Source: a bacterium 0.1xD8-71
GTDB taxonomy: Bacteria > Bacillota > Clostridia > Lachnospirales > Lachnospiraceae
NCBI GenBank assembly: GCA_003612405.1
Contig: RAYR01000009.1
Coordinates: 124,001-188,000 of the forward strand
DNA: 64,000 nt
Direction: 5' to 3'
Position numbers and translations under genes: made by a program. The notes under the pieces are model-generated. The model searched no databases. It was not told the origin of the DNA and was given only the letters and a program-made list of their open reading frames with translations. Numbering within the stretch: the first letter of the stretch is position 1; each line of letters opens with the position of its first letter. This document shows positions 17,771 to 25,941 of the stretch, in pieces.

Positions 17771-17914
17771 ATGAAGCATATTAAGACATTGTCTACCAGG
17801 GATTTAAAGGAATCCATGAAGAAGGGCGGCTGTGGTGAGTGTCAGACTTCCTGCCAGTCTGCCTGCAAGACTTCCTGTACAGTGGGTAACCAGAGTTGTG
17901 AGAAGGCAAGATAG
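17771..17914 (+). CDS. scfA: SCIFF ranthipeptide precursor (six cysteines in forty-five residues)
   Basis: A 47-residue peptide with leader MKHIKTLSTRDLKESMKKGG and a core with six cysteines at 21, 24, 28, 32, 36 and 43 (spacing x2, x3, x3, x3, x6). This is the diagnostic pattern of SCIFF precursors, ribosomally made peptides in which a radical SAM enzyme installs cysteine thioether bridges to residue side chains (ranthipeptides). Threonine and serine sit between the cysteines as likely bridge partners. The maturase is the next gene. Biological role in this organism is unknown; quorum-type roles have been proposed for the family. Confidence 0.95.
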   Translation: MKHIKTLSTRDLKESMKKGGCGECQTSCQSACKTSCTVGNQSCEKAR

Positions 17915-17948
17915 GCGTCCTTTGGTATCAGTTGAAATGAGAGGAAAT

Positions 17949-17975
17949 ATAAGCAGCGATTGTATCGCTGCTTAT
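17949..17975 (+). terminator. hairpin between precursor and maturase (likely attenuator)
   Basis: AAGCAGCGAT (17951-17960) and ATCGCTGCTT (17964-17973) form a perfect 10-bp stem with a 3-base loop. The following bases are T-rich but broken (attatgcgtttggtttt). It sits 36 bases after scfA and 81 before scfB, so it probably causes partial termination or stabilises the precursor mRNA, giving more precursor than enzyme. Confidence 0.65.
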
Positions 17976-18054
17976 TATGCGTTTGGTTTTAGTTTCTGTA
18001 TCTTAATGATACAGGGGCAGTGAAGCCGGGAACAGAACAGATAGGAGAAAACAG

Positions 18055-19446
18055 GTGGTACATCAGTATATAAATAATGGATATCACATAGTACTGGATG
18101 TCAACAGCGGCTGTGTTCATGTAGTGGATGAACTGGCATATGATGTGATTCCGATTGTGGAGAAACTGCTTGCGCAGCAGATGGAAGAGAAAGAACAGAT
18201 TGTGGAAGCGGTGGCCAGGCAGCTTTCCCTGGAGCAGGCGCAGGTGGAGGAGACCGTGGAAGAGATTCTTTCTTTGAAAGAAGAAGGGATGCTTTTTACC
18301 GAAGATGTTTATGAAAAGTATCTTGACAGTTTTCAGAACCGGGAGACGGTGGTGAAGGCGCTTTGTCTGCATATTGCCCATGATTGTAACCTGGCCTGCA
18401 AATATTGTTTTGCGGGGGAAGGCGAGTATCACGGACAAAGAGCGCTGATGAGTCTGGATGTGGGCAAGAAAGCCCTGGACTTTCTGGTGCAAAACTCGGG
18501 AAACCGGGTGAATCTGGAAGTGGATTTCTTTGGCGGGGAGCCGCTCCTTAACTGGCAGGTGGTAAAAGACCTGGTGGCTTACGGCAGATCCTTGGAGGAG
18601 CCCAACCATAAGAAATTCCGTTTTACACTGACCACAAACGGTGTGCTTTTAGATGATGAGGTACTGGAGTTTGCAAACAAAGAGATGTCCAATGTGGTTT
18701 TAAGCATAGACGGACGTAAGGAAATCCATGACCTGATGCGGCCGCACAGGGGCGGACAGGGAAGCTATGATGAGGTGGTGCCGAAGTATAAGAAAGTGGC
18801 GGAGTCGAGAAATCAGATGGACTATTATGTGCGGGGCACTTTTACCAGAAACAATCTGGACTTTGCCGAGGATGTGAAACATCTGGCTGATGAAGGGTTT
18901 GAACAGATTTCGGTGGAGCCCGTAGTAGCGCGGCCGGAGGAGGAGTATGCGCTGCGGATGGAAGATGTGCCGGCCATTCTGAAGGAGTATGACGAACTGG
19001 CTCTGGAATATATTCGCAGAAAAAAAGCAGGAAAAGGTTTTAATTTCTTTCATTTTATGATAAATTTAGAAGGTGGCCCTTGTGTGGCAAAGAGATTGTC
19101 AGGCTGTGGGTCGGGTACGGAGTATCTGGCGGTGACGCCCTGGGGAGATTTATACCCCTGTCATCAGTTTGTAGGACAGGAAGAATTTCTTATGGGAAAT
19201 GTGGAGGAAGGCATTATCCGCACGGATATCCGGGAGAAATTCAAGGCATGTAATGTCTATGCAAAAGACCAGTGCAGGGACTGTTTTGCCAAGTTTTATT
19301 GCAGCGGGGGATGTGCGGCCAATGCGTATAACAACAGCGGCGACATCAATGGTGCTTATGAACTTGGCTGTGAATTGCAAAGAAAGCGCGTAGAGTGCGC
19401 AATCATGATAAAAGCGGCGCTGGCCGATGAGGAAAAGGAGAGTTGA
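18055..19446 (+). CDS. scfB: SCIFF radical SAM maturase
   Basis: A 463-residue radical SAM/SPASM enzyme that cross-links the SCIFF precursor. Residues 1-90 form the peptide-recognition region (HIVLDVNSGCVHVVDELAYD). The radical cluster motif is C111-x3-C115-x2-C118 in CNLACKYCFAGEGEYHG, with FFGGEPLLNW and the TTNG loop after it. The C-terminal cysteine-rich SPASM region (CGSG, YPCHQFVG, CRDCFAKFYCSGGC) should hold two auxiliary [4Fe-4S] clusters. The start is GTG 18055 behind AGGAG. It is followed after 2 bases by secDF, so the maturase and the translocase subunit are probably one transcript. Confidence 0.93.
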   Translation: MVHQYINNGYHIVLDVNSGCVHVVDELAYDVIPIVEKLLAQQMEEKEQIVEAVARQLSLEQAQVEETVEEILSLKEEGMLFTEDVYEKYLDSFQNRETVVKALCLHIAHDCNLACKYCFAGEGEYHGQRALMSLDVGKKALDFLVQNSGNRVNLEVDFFGGEPLLNWQVVKDLVAYGRSLEEPNHKKFRFTLTTNGVLLDDEVLEFANKEMSNVVLSIDGRKEIHDLMRPHRGGQGSYDEVVPKYKKVAESRNQMDYYVRGTFTRNNLDFAEDVKHLADEGFEQISVEPVVARPEEEYALRMEDVPAILKEYDELALEYIRRKKAGKGFNFFHFMINLEGGPCVAKRLSGCGSGTEYLAVTPWGDLYPCHQFVGQEEFLMGNVEEGIIRTDIREKFKACNVYAKDQCRDCFAKFYCSGGCAANAYNNSGDINGAYELGCELQRKRVECAIMIKAALADEEKES

Positions 19447-19448
19447 TC

Positions 19449-21716
19449 ATGAAAAAGAGCAGAGCGGTTATCAGTCTGATTGTCTATATTTTGATACTGG
19501 GGTTGCTTGGGTATACGGCAGTCTTTGGTGTCGGTGCGGACAAGTCGGGCTCGGCGGGAAGCATTAAGCTGGGACTTGATCTGGCGGGCGGCGTCAGTAT
19601 TACTTACCAGGTGGTAGGTGATGAGGAGCCCAGTTCCGAGGATATGGGTGATACCATCTATAAGTTACAGCAGCGTGTGGATGGCTACAGCACAGAGGCA
19701 CAGGTGTATCAGGAGGGAAAAGACCGGATCAATATTGAGATTCCGGGCGTCTCCGATGCCAATGCCATTCTGGAAGAGCTGGGGAAACCGGGCAGTCTGT
19801 ATTTCATAGCGCAGACAGACAGTAACGGCAATAACAACTATGATCTGATCGGTTACGGGATTGATGCGGGAGGCAATCTGGCGCCTCAGTACCAGTTAAA
19901 TAAGACCATGGAAGAACTGATGGCTGACGGTTCCATCGTGCTGGACGGCACGAAAGTGGAAGATGCCCAGGCCAAGGCAAGACAGGATAACATGGGTAAT
20001 CTGGAGAACGTGGTAGAGCTTACCTTTAATGCGGATGGCAAAGAAGCTTTTGCAGAGGCGACGAAGAAAGCCTATGACAATGGAGAGACAATTGCCATTT
20101 ATTATGACGGGGAATTTGTGAGCGTGCCTAACGTGCAGGCTGTGATCACGGACGGTAGTGCGATTATCACCGGACAGCACTCCGTGGAAGAGGCGCAGCA
20201 GCTTGCCTCCACAATCCGCATCGGCGGCCTGAAACTGGAACTGGAAGAACTCCGCTCCAACGTGGTAGGTGCACAGCTTGGTTCGGCAGCCATTGAGACC
20301 AGCTTAAAAGCGGCGGCAGTGGGATTTGCGCTGGTGATCGTTTTCATGGTTGCGGTATATTATATTTCCGGTCTGGCCGCGGCCTTGGCCCTTTGTTTAT
20401 ACACGGAATTGCTGGTTATCTTGCTGTATGCTTTTGAGGCAACACTGACGCTGCCCGGTATTGCGGGTATTATCCTTTCCGTGGGTATGGCTGTGGATGC
20501 CAACGTGATTATCTTCGCACGTATCAGAGAGGAACTTGCAACCGGCAAGACCGTACAGTCTTCTATCAAGATTGGTTTCCAGAAAGCCTTATCGGCTATT
20601 TTAGACGGTAACATCACCACACTGATTGCGGCACTGGTACTTTACTTTATGGGAAGCGGTACGATTAAAGGATTTTCCATCACTTTGATGCTGGGTATCT
20701 TCTTATCCATGTTTACGGCACTTTTTGTTACCAGATTCCTGGTCAATGTCTTCTTTGCGCTGGGTGTGCAGAGTGAGAAGGCCTATGGTGTAGCCAAAGA
20801 AAAGAAGCCTATTAATTTTCTTTCAAAACGCTTTGTATTTTTCGGCATCTCCGTGTCAGTCATTCTGATCGGCTTTATCGTTATGGGTGTGAACAGCTCC
20901 CAGATCGGGATGCCGCTCAACTACAGTCTTGATTTTGTGGGTGGTACTTCTACAACCATGACATTGAATGAGGATATGAGTATTGAAGATATTGATGCCC
21001 AGATTGTTCCTCATGTGGAAGATATTACGGGCGACGGCAATGTGCAGACCACGAAGGTAGCCGGTTCTAATCAGATTATCATTAAGACCAGAACCTTGAA
21101 CGTGGATGAGAGAGAACAGTTTGCAGATCTGATGGCCAACAATTTTGGTGTGGATAAGAACAGCATCACGGCTGAGACCATCAGTGCTACCATCAGCTCC
21201 GAGATGCAGACCAGTGCGGTAAAGGCGGTTCTGATCTCTACCGTGCTCATGCTCCTGTATATCTGGTTCCGTTTTAAGGATATCCGTTTCGGTGCAAGTT
21301 CCGTGATTGCGTTGGTACACGACGTACTGGTAGTGCTTGCCTTCTATGCGGTGGTGAGGATTTCCGTGGGCAATACCTTTATCGCCTGTATGCTGACCAT
21401 TGTGGGTTATTCCATCAATGCGACCATCGTTATCTTCGACCGTATCCGTGAGAATCTGCGGGAGATGGGCAGGAAGGAAGATTTGCAGGATCTGGTCAAT
21501 AAGAGTATTACCCAGACATTGTCCAGAAGTATTTTCACTTCCCTGACAACCTTCTTTATGGTGGCGGCTCTTGAAGTGTTTGGCGTTTCTTCCATCAGAG
21601 AGTTTGCATTGCCGCTGATGGCGGGTATTATCTGCGGTACCTATTCTTCCATCTGCCTGACCGGAGCAATGTGGTATGTGTTCAGGACTAAACTTGGACA
21701 GAAAAAAGAGAAATAA
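19449..21716 (+). CDS. secDF: SecDF fusion, protein translocase accessory subunits
   Basis: A 755-residue fused SecD-SecF membrane protein that uses the proton gradient to help complete Sec-dependent export. The SecD half (1-435) has the first membrane helix, the LGLDLAGGVSITYQV motif, a large periplasmic-side domain and five helices with GMAVDANVIIFARIREEL. The SecF half (455-755) repeats the plan with YSLDFVGGTSTTMTL and GYSINATIVIFDRIREN. I start at ATG 19449 behind AGGAG. Direct linkage to scfB is a recurrent arrangement in Clostridia and may reflect export of the modified peptide; that is inference. Confidence 0.95.
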   Translation: MKKSRAVISLIVYILILGLLGYTAVFGVGADKSGSAGSIKLGLDLAGGVSITYQVVGDEEPSSEDMGDTIYKLQQRVDGYSTEAQVYQEGKDRINIEIPGVSDANAILEELGKPGSLYFIAQTDSNGNNNYDLIGYGIDAGGNLAPQYQLNKTMEELMADGSIVLDGTKVEDAQAKARQDNMGNLENVVELTFNADGKEAFAEATKKAYDNGETIAIYYDGEFVSVPNVQAVITDGSAIITGQHSVEEAQQLASTIRIGGLKLELEELRSNVVGAQLGSAAIETSLKAAAVGFALVIVFMVAVYYISGLAAALALCLYTELLVILLYAFEATLTLPGIAGIILSVGMAVDANVIIFARIREELATGKTVQSSIKIGFQKALSAILDGNITTLIAALVLYFMGSGTIKGFSITLMLGIFLSMFTALFVTRFLVNVFFALGVQSEKAYGVAKEKKPINFLSKRFVFFGISVSVILIGFIVMGVNSSQIGMPLNYSLDFVGGTSTTMTLNEDMSIEDIDAQIVPHVEDITGDGNVQTTKVAGSNQIIIKTRTLNVDEREQFADLMANNFGVDKNSITAETISATISSEMQTSAVKAVLISTVLMLLYIWFRFKDIRFGASSVIALVHDVLVVLAFYAVVRISVGNTFIACMLTIVGYSINATIVIFDRIRENLREMGRKEDLQDLVNKSITQTLSRSIFTSLTTFFMVAALEVFGVSSIREFALPLMAGIICGTYSSICLTGAMWYVFRTKLGQKKEK

Positions 21717-21748
21717 GATTACTGAGATTAAAATATAGAAACGAAAGG

Positions 21749-21789
21749 GCGTCCTGCTATGTCAATTGGGTCATGGCAGGGCGCTTTTT
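21749..21789 (+). terminator. intrinsic terminator after secDF
   Basis: GCGTCCTGC (21749-21757) pairs with GCAGGGCGC (21776-21784) with one G-T pair, followed by TTTTT (21785-21789). It closes the SCIFF-secDF transcript. Confidence 0.85.
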
Positions 21790-21906
21790 AGATGCCGCGG
21801 ACAAGCAGAGCAGGGGCTGCCGGTAATAGTGGTGCTGCCGGGTAAAAGAATATCCGGGTGTTCCATTTGTGACATACAAATATTACATTGAAATAATAAA
21901 ATGATA

Positions 21907-21935
21907 TTGAAAATAGCAAAATGGAATAGTATAAT
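21907..21935 (+). promoter_or_regulatory. near-consensus promoter for the surface-protein group
   Basis: TTGAAA (21907-21912), 17 bases, perfect TATAAT (21930-21935), 50 bases before the ATG at 21986. Confidence 0.8.
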
Positions 21936-21985
21936 AATACAGTATTGTGACAGGAAAAAGATAAGAGTATGGAAATGGGATACCT

Positions 21986-23311
21986 ATGAAGGTGCAAGAT
22001 GGAGAGAAGAACATAGAAGTCTGGTTTGTCAGACTAGTGGCCATCTGTTCTATGCTGTCAGTCTGGAAGGTGAGGATTGGCGGCATGGATTTATTGCCGG
22101 TTCTTTTGTTTGTGTTGGTTTTATTCTGGATGGCTTTTTTAATCGTACTAATAAATCAGGGGAAAAGGAAATGGCGGCAACGTTACGGCAGGTTGGATAT
22201 GGCCATGGGATTATTGCTTCTTTATGAACTGGGGCAGCTAGTGGTAACGATACTTGTAGCCGGAGAGGAAGAGGTGCCGGATTATAGTCTGAACCTGCTG
22301 CTCATCAGTCTGGTCATGCTGTATCTTATGATGATGGAGACGGATGGCAGGATGCAGGGGTATCTGGATTTGATTCTATATGGAGGGCTTGTGGTGATGA
22401 CTGTGCTCCTTCTGGGATATCTGTGCAGTCCACGGATAGGAGAGAGCCTGTTTTTGTGGGGCAATCAGACAGCAACAGGATCCTATCTGCTGTTGATTGC
22501 TACAGTCGGGGTGTTACAGTATTGTACCAGCAGAATACCTTTGCAGTCGTACTTTTATGCCATGTGTTCCTTTATGAGCTTTTTTCTTCTGGGATGTAAT
22601 CACAGCAACATAAGCTTCTGGATTCTGGGCGGCACAATACTGCTGATTCCCATTTTGCTGCGGCCAACGGCACTGGTCTTCAAGAGAGCCATGCAGATGA
22701 TGTTTGTGTTTGTATTTATCATCAGTAATATGAGTCTGCTGACAAATTATACAGGTGTTTTGTTGGTGGAAACATCTTATGACCTGGAACACAGTGTCTA
22801 TCTGGATTTGCTGTTAGCACTTGGCTGCGTGCTCTTTTTTCATTACTGGGACAGGATACCGGAAAGGGTAAGGCTGGATCGGATTGTACTGCGCAGATTA
22901 TACCGGGTCGAGAAACGCCTGCTTAAAGCCTGCCTTATGATATTCTTATTGTTTGTCCTGGGTGGCAGTGCATGGCAGTCATTAGACAGTGGGAGAATGA
23001 GTATCCAGGCACTACAGAGTTTTGCAGTGCCTTTGTGGAAGGAAGCAGAGGGCAGTCATTCCTTTTTCTATGCCTGTGTGGAAGAGCAGGGGATATTGGG
23101 AGCCGTTTTGTGCATCCTGGTCATTGTGTTTGCCGCAGAGCGCGTGGCAGCAATGTTTGGATGGAATAAGGTGACAAAGGGGATGGCCGGTGTGGCATTA
23201 ACGGGAATTATTATGCAGCTTCTGCTGTGGGAAGGATGTATTAATATTCTGCCCATAGCAGTGATGATGCTTGCCGGTGCGGTACAGGGCAAAGAACAGA
23301 TGATGAGATAA
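21986..23311 (+). CDS. polytopic membrane protein of unknown function
   Basis: A 441-residue protein with about eleven hydrophobic segments. A larger hydrophilic loop around residues 285-310 (RIPERVRLDRIVLRRLYRVEKR) is strongly basic and should face the cytoplasm. The C-terminal part (EAEGSHSFFYACVEEQGILGAVL) resembles the periplasmic end of O-antigen ligase/polymerase or FtsW/RodA-like proteins, where a conserved HSFF-E-G pattern occurs, but no other hallmark is found. It starts a group with the SH3 protein and the YHYH protein, suggesting envelope work. Function not assigned. Confidence 0.7.
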   Translation: MKVQDGEKNIEVWFVRLVAICSMLSVWKVRIGGMDLLPVLLFVLVLFWMAFLIVLINQGKRKWRQRYGRLDMAMGLLLLYELGQLVVTILVAGEEEVPDYSLNLLLISLVMLYLMMMETDGRMQGYLDLILYGGLVVMTVLLLGYLCSPRIGESLFLWGNQTATGSYLLLIATVGVLQYCTSRIPLQSYFYAMCSFMSFFLLGCNHSNISFWILGGTILLIPILLRPTALVFKRAMQMMFVFVFIISNMSLLTNYTGVLLVETSYDLEHSVYLDLLLALGCVLFFHYWDRIPERVRLDRIVLRRLYRVEKRLLKACLMIFLLFVLGGSAWQSLDSGRMSIQALQSFAVPLWKEAEGSHSFFYACVEEQGILGAVLCILVIVFAAERVAAMFGWNKVTKGMAGVALTGIIMQLLLWEGCINILPIAVMMLAGAVQGKEQMMR

Positions 23312-23343
23312 AAAATTTATTATAATGGACAGGGAGGAAGAAT

Positions 23344-23859
23344 ATGAGAACATATAAAAAAGGGATGAAAGGACTTGTAATGTGCCTGCTTGGCATCTGG
23401 CTGCTTTTGGGAAATACCATGGCTGTGTCCGTGTGTGCGCAGGAGGCCACGGAGATCAGCCGGATTATGACCACACAGCAGACGGTGGATATGAAGACCG
23501 AACCGGATGAGACAGCCGAAACCATACATTCCTACAGTGCGGGAGACAGTATCCTTGTTACAGGGGAGACACAAGGGTGGTACCGGGTCAGATTTCAGGA
23601 CCTCACAGGATATATTCCCCAGGCCGGCATTGTGGAGATGGAACTGGATGTGACGGCTTTGGATGAACAGTTCGCCATAGAGGAAGAAGAGGGAAAGATG
23701 TTGGTGGAGGCAGTGGAACACCAGAGAGATGAGGCCAGGAGGTCTAAAATCTGGGGAGCTGTTATCGTGGTTCTGGTGTTAGCGATATTTGCTACGGGTA
23801 TTGTATCTACCATGAAGGGGGGTAAAGAGAGGGGAGGAAAAAAGCATATAATCAATTGA
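23344..23859 (+). CDS. secreted/membrane-anchored SH3-domain protein
   Basis: A 171-residue envelope protein. A signal peptide (basic MRTYKKGMKG then LVMCLLGIWLLLGNTMA) ends near VCAQ. Residues 40-100 form a bacterial SH3 domain (VDMKTEPDETAETIHSYSAGD, GWYRVRFQDLTGYIP), a fold that binds cell-wall peptides. A charged helix (EEEEGKMLVEAVEHQRDEARR) leads into a C-terminal membrane helix (GAVIVVLVLAIFATGIVS) and a basic tail. It is thus anchored at the C-terminus with the SH3 domain outside. It follows the polytopic protein by 32 bases and is likely in the same transcript. Confidence 0.82.
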   Translation: MRTYKKGMKGLVMCLLGIWLLLGNTMAVSVCAQEATEISRIMTTQQTVDMKTEPDETAETIHSYSAGDSILVTGETQGWYRVRFQDLTGYIPQAGIVEMELDVTALDEQFAIEEEEGKMLVEAVEHQRDEARRSKIWGAVIVVLVLAIFATGIVSTMKGGKERGGKKHIIN

Positions 23860-23900
23860 TTTGTTAAAATAATTAATTGGGGACATTTCCCATATTATGA

Positions 23901-23930
23901 TTGCCGTAGTTATATAAATTTTGATATTAT
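23901..23930 (+). promoter_or_regulatory. candidate promoter of the YHYH-protein gene
   Basis: TTGCCG (23901-23906), 18 bases, TATTAT (23925-23930), 48 bases before ATG 23979, which has a GGAGGG site. A closer TATAAT at 23959 would put the start of transcription on top of the ribosome binding site, so I prefer this one. Confidence 0.45.
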
Positions 23931-23978
23931 TAGAATTAGAAATACACTACATAAACAGTATAATAACGGAGGGTAATC

Positions 23979-24521
23979 ATGAAAGTTATGAAGAAAATCA
24001 TGGCGGTTTTCATTGCGTGTCTGACAATCACGTTGGCGGTGCCTGCACAGATTGACTGTGTTGTGCTTACCGTAGAAGCTCATTCTGGCAGGACAGATAA
24101 GTATGGCGGACATAAAGATAATAAGAATGTCAGTGGATTGGGAAGTTATCATTATCATTGTGGCGGTAATCCTGCACATCTACATGAAAATGGCTTTTGC
24201 CCATATGCAGGCAATATCGGAACAGCCAGTACAAGTTCTACATCTTCGGCAAAGACGAATAGTAAGCAGAAAGTTGTTGAAACGTCTGCGTCCAATAATA
24301 ATACAACACAGAACAACAGCAGTAAACAGGCAGAAATATCAAAGAATGTGACAGAGTCCGTGGTTACAATATCTGATACATCCTATGATAATGTCGCATT
24401 TAATGCATCTTATTATGCAAACAATCATGTGGATGTGTATCAATTATATGGGGATGATTTGGTTAAATACTATAATCATTTTATTGAATATGGTGTAAAC
24501 GAGAGCCGGGTGGCGAAATAA
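23979..24521 (+). CDS. secreted YHYH-domain protein
   Basis: A 180-residue exported protein. The signal peptide (KVMKKIMAVFIACLTITLA) is followed by SGRTDKYGGHKDNKN and GSYHYHCGGNPAHLHENGFCPY, the histidine- and cysteine-rich YHYH domain, which probably binds a metal. A low-complexity Ser/Thr/Asn linker (about 85-125) leads to a C-terminal unit, YYANNHVDVYQLYGD then NHFIEYGVNESR. That unit matches the roughly 40-residue motif repeated in many clostridial surface proteins, where the pattern is YxxxNpDv then NHyxxyGxxEgR. The ligand is unknown. A strong terminator follows at once. Confidence 0.8.
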   Translation: MKVMKKIMAVFIACLTITLAVPAQIDCVVLTVEAHSGRTDKYGGHKDNKNVSGLGSYHYHCGGNPAHLHENGFCPYAGNIGTASTSSTSSAKTNSKQKVVETSASNNNTTQNNSSKQAEISKNVTESVVTISDTSYDNVAFNASYYANNHVDVYQLYGDDLVKYYNHFIEYGVNESRVAK

Positions 24522-24529
24522 ATATATGA

Positions 24530-24578
24530 CCTCAGATTTTGGATGAAATAAGATAGATTTCGGAAATCTGAGGTTTTT
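24530..24578 (+). terminator. intrinsic terminator after the YHYH gene
   Basis: CCTCAGATTT (24530-24539) and AAATCTGAGG (24564-24573) pair perfectly, followed by TTTTT (24574-24578). Confidence 0.9.
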
Positions 24579-24585
24579 ATATATT

Positions 24586-25065
24586 GTGCTTTACAAAATG
24601 ACTTACGCCGATTATTACCCTGGTGGTATATTTTGGGAGAGAACATTCGTGGGATGGGGCCAGGTGTTTGAGACAGTCCGGTATGCAAAAGATAAAGAGA
24701 AACTAAGTAACGTCATGGAAGAGAACCGGGAAATCTATAGCAGGATAGACAGTGAGACAAGGAAGATGCTGGAAGTGGTGGCGAATGTGAAGATTCCGGA
24801 GAAATATAGAATAGTGGAAAATGGAGAGGAGATGTATAATATGTGTCAGGCATTTTTGGATATGAGACTGGAAGGATATGAGGAGGGGATAGCAAAGGGA
24901 ATAACAGAAGGGATAGAAAAAAGGGCGTTGATAGAAACCTGCAAAAGTATTAAAATGGCAAGGCTGATCATGATATTAATGCAGTCAGACCGTGAGGAGG
25001 ATTTGGAGCGTGTGTTAACAGATGAGGAGTATCGGGAACAATTATTCCGGGAATTAGAGCTGTAG
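24586..25065 (+). pseudogene. 5'-truncated Rpn/PD-(D/E)XK nuclease family remnant
   Basis: A 159-codon open frame whose only early start is a GTG buried just after the upstream terminator with no ribosome binding site. The sequence (FVGWGQVFETVRYAKDKEKL, then MYNMCQAFLDMRLEGYEEGIAKGI, then a helical tail) matches the C-terminal half of Rpn-family recombination-promoting nucleases/putative transposases, which end in a run of EG-rich helical repeats. The N-terminal nuclease core with its acidic and lysine residues is missing. It is therefore a fragment. The coiled-coil gene at 10301 may be a relic of the same family. Confidence 0.65.
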
Positions 25066-25095
25066 AAAATCGCAATAGGAAGCGGTGCTCCTTTT

Positions 25096-25266
25096 TCAAT
25101 GCCTCATCTTTGCCCATATGTATCCAAGAAGCGTCTTCTGATCATTTTCATCCAGGTGTTCAAAGTAAAAGAGCAGGATCTGTTCCCCGGGGGAAAGAGG
25201 ACTATATCTGTGGCTGTTTTCTTCAGCGTGAATATGCTGTTGGAAATCTTCTGGGTCAATATACAT
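25096..25266 (-). CDS. 56-residue protein resembling the tail of the neighbouring XRE regulator
   Basis: A small minus-strand gene. ATG 25266 has a GAGAGG site 8 bases upstream and its own promoter. The 56-residue product is acidic. Its C-terminal half (LSPGEQILLFYFEHLDENDQ) parallels the C-terminal segment of the XRE regulator encoded next to it (LNRNEKFFLYYYGQLDQRDQ): same spacing of the aromatic cluster, Leu-Asp and Asp-Gln. It has no helix-turn-helix. It could be a partner that competes for the regulator's oligomerisation or ligand surface, or a decayed paralogue. The good promoter and binding site favour a living gene. It accounts for most of the 25066-25415 interval. Confidence 0.6.
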   Translation of the reverse strand: MYIDPEDFQQHIHAEENSHRYSPLSPGEQILLFYFEHLDENDQKTLLGYIWAKMRH

Positions 25267-25302
25267 GTCAGGAACCTCTCGGGGGAATATGTTTATAATC
25301 GA

Positions 25303-25331
25303 ACAATAAATCGTAATGTTATAAAAGTCAA
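25303..25331 (-). promoter_or_regulatory. promoter of the 56-residue gene
   Basis: On the minus strand TTGACT (25326-25331), 17 bases, TATTGT (25303-25308), 36 bases before the ATG. Confidence 0.65.
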
Positions 25332-25393
25332 ATGTTTTTCCAGACGTATGATTGTAAACTTTAGATGGGAAATGCTATCGAGACTATCAGAAA

Positions 25394-25430
25394 AGAGACG
25401 AAAAATGAAGGTATATCATTTTTCGTCTCT
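25394..25430 (-). terminator. terminator overlapping the XRE regulator stop
   Basis: AGAGACGAAAAATGA (25394-25408) and TCATTTTTCGTCTCT (25416-25430) pair perfectly over 15 bases with a 7-base loop. T-rich runs lie on both sides, so it can act in both directions. The regulator's TGA stop is inside the stem. Confidence 0.85.
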
Positions 25431-25868
25431 CTTTTTATTATTGAGATATTTTACTTTCATAAAGGTGAGAATATCCTGTTGGTCACGTTGATCCAGCTGG
25501 CCGTAGTAATATAAGAAGAACTTTTCATTACGGTTCAGATTTTTAAATTTTTTGTTTTGTTCCGGAGCATTGATATATTCCAGAAACGGGGTCAGATCTT
25601 CTTTTGATGGAAATGAGGATTCTGCTGTTTTATTTTTGGCGAAGTCATCACTGATATTGTACGTTACGATTCGTTCCATCAATTCCTCAACAGGAATACC
25701 ATATAATCTTGCCAGATTATAAAGAGAATTAACCGGTGGAGTAATGCGTCCGGTTTCATAATGGGAGTAAGTCTGGCGGGTTATATTCAGGTGGGATGCG
25801 ACAAATTCCTGGGAATACCCACAAGATTTACGCAGTTCTCTCAGATATTGTTCTAAACTTTTCTGCAT
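25416..25868 (-). CDS. XRE-family helix-turn-helix regulator
   Basis: A 150-residue DNA-binding protein. The XRE/Cro helix-turn-helix occupies residues 5-60 (LRKSCGYSQEFVASHLNITR, QTYSHYETGRITPPVNSLYNLARLYG). Residues 60-105 are a polar linker. The C-terminal part (FKNLNRNEKFFLYYYGQLDQ) is likely the dimer or ligand domain. I prefer ATG 25868, where the fold begins; a GTG at 25904 adds 12 residues without a ribosome binding site. It is divergent from the Ser/Gly-rich secreted protein gene, with paired AT-rich repeats between them, so it probably regulates that gene. Confidence 0.85.
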   Translation of the reverse strand: MQKSLEQYLRELRKSCGYSQEFVASHLNITRQTYSHYETGRITPPVNSLYNLARLYGIPVEELMERIVTYNISDDFAKNKTAESSFPSKEDLTPFLEYINAPEQNKKFKNLNRNEKFFLYYYGQLDQRDQQDILTFMKVKYLNNKKRDEK

Positions 25869-25941
25869 GTATGCGCACAGCCTTTCTGATGGAATCAGAT
25901 CCACAATATATATCTTATTAAGATTTTATGGTAAAAACTAC

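Noticed and set aside
23959..23964. TATAAT close to the YHYH gene start
   Set aside because: Transcription from it would begin on or after the GGAGGG ribosome binding site, so the upstream TTGCCG/TATTAT pair is preferred.
25099..25491. Plus-strand frame of 130 codons
   Set aside because: It crosses a bidirectional terminator and lies opposite the 56-residue gene and the end of the XRE gene, both better supported.
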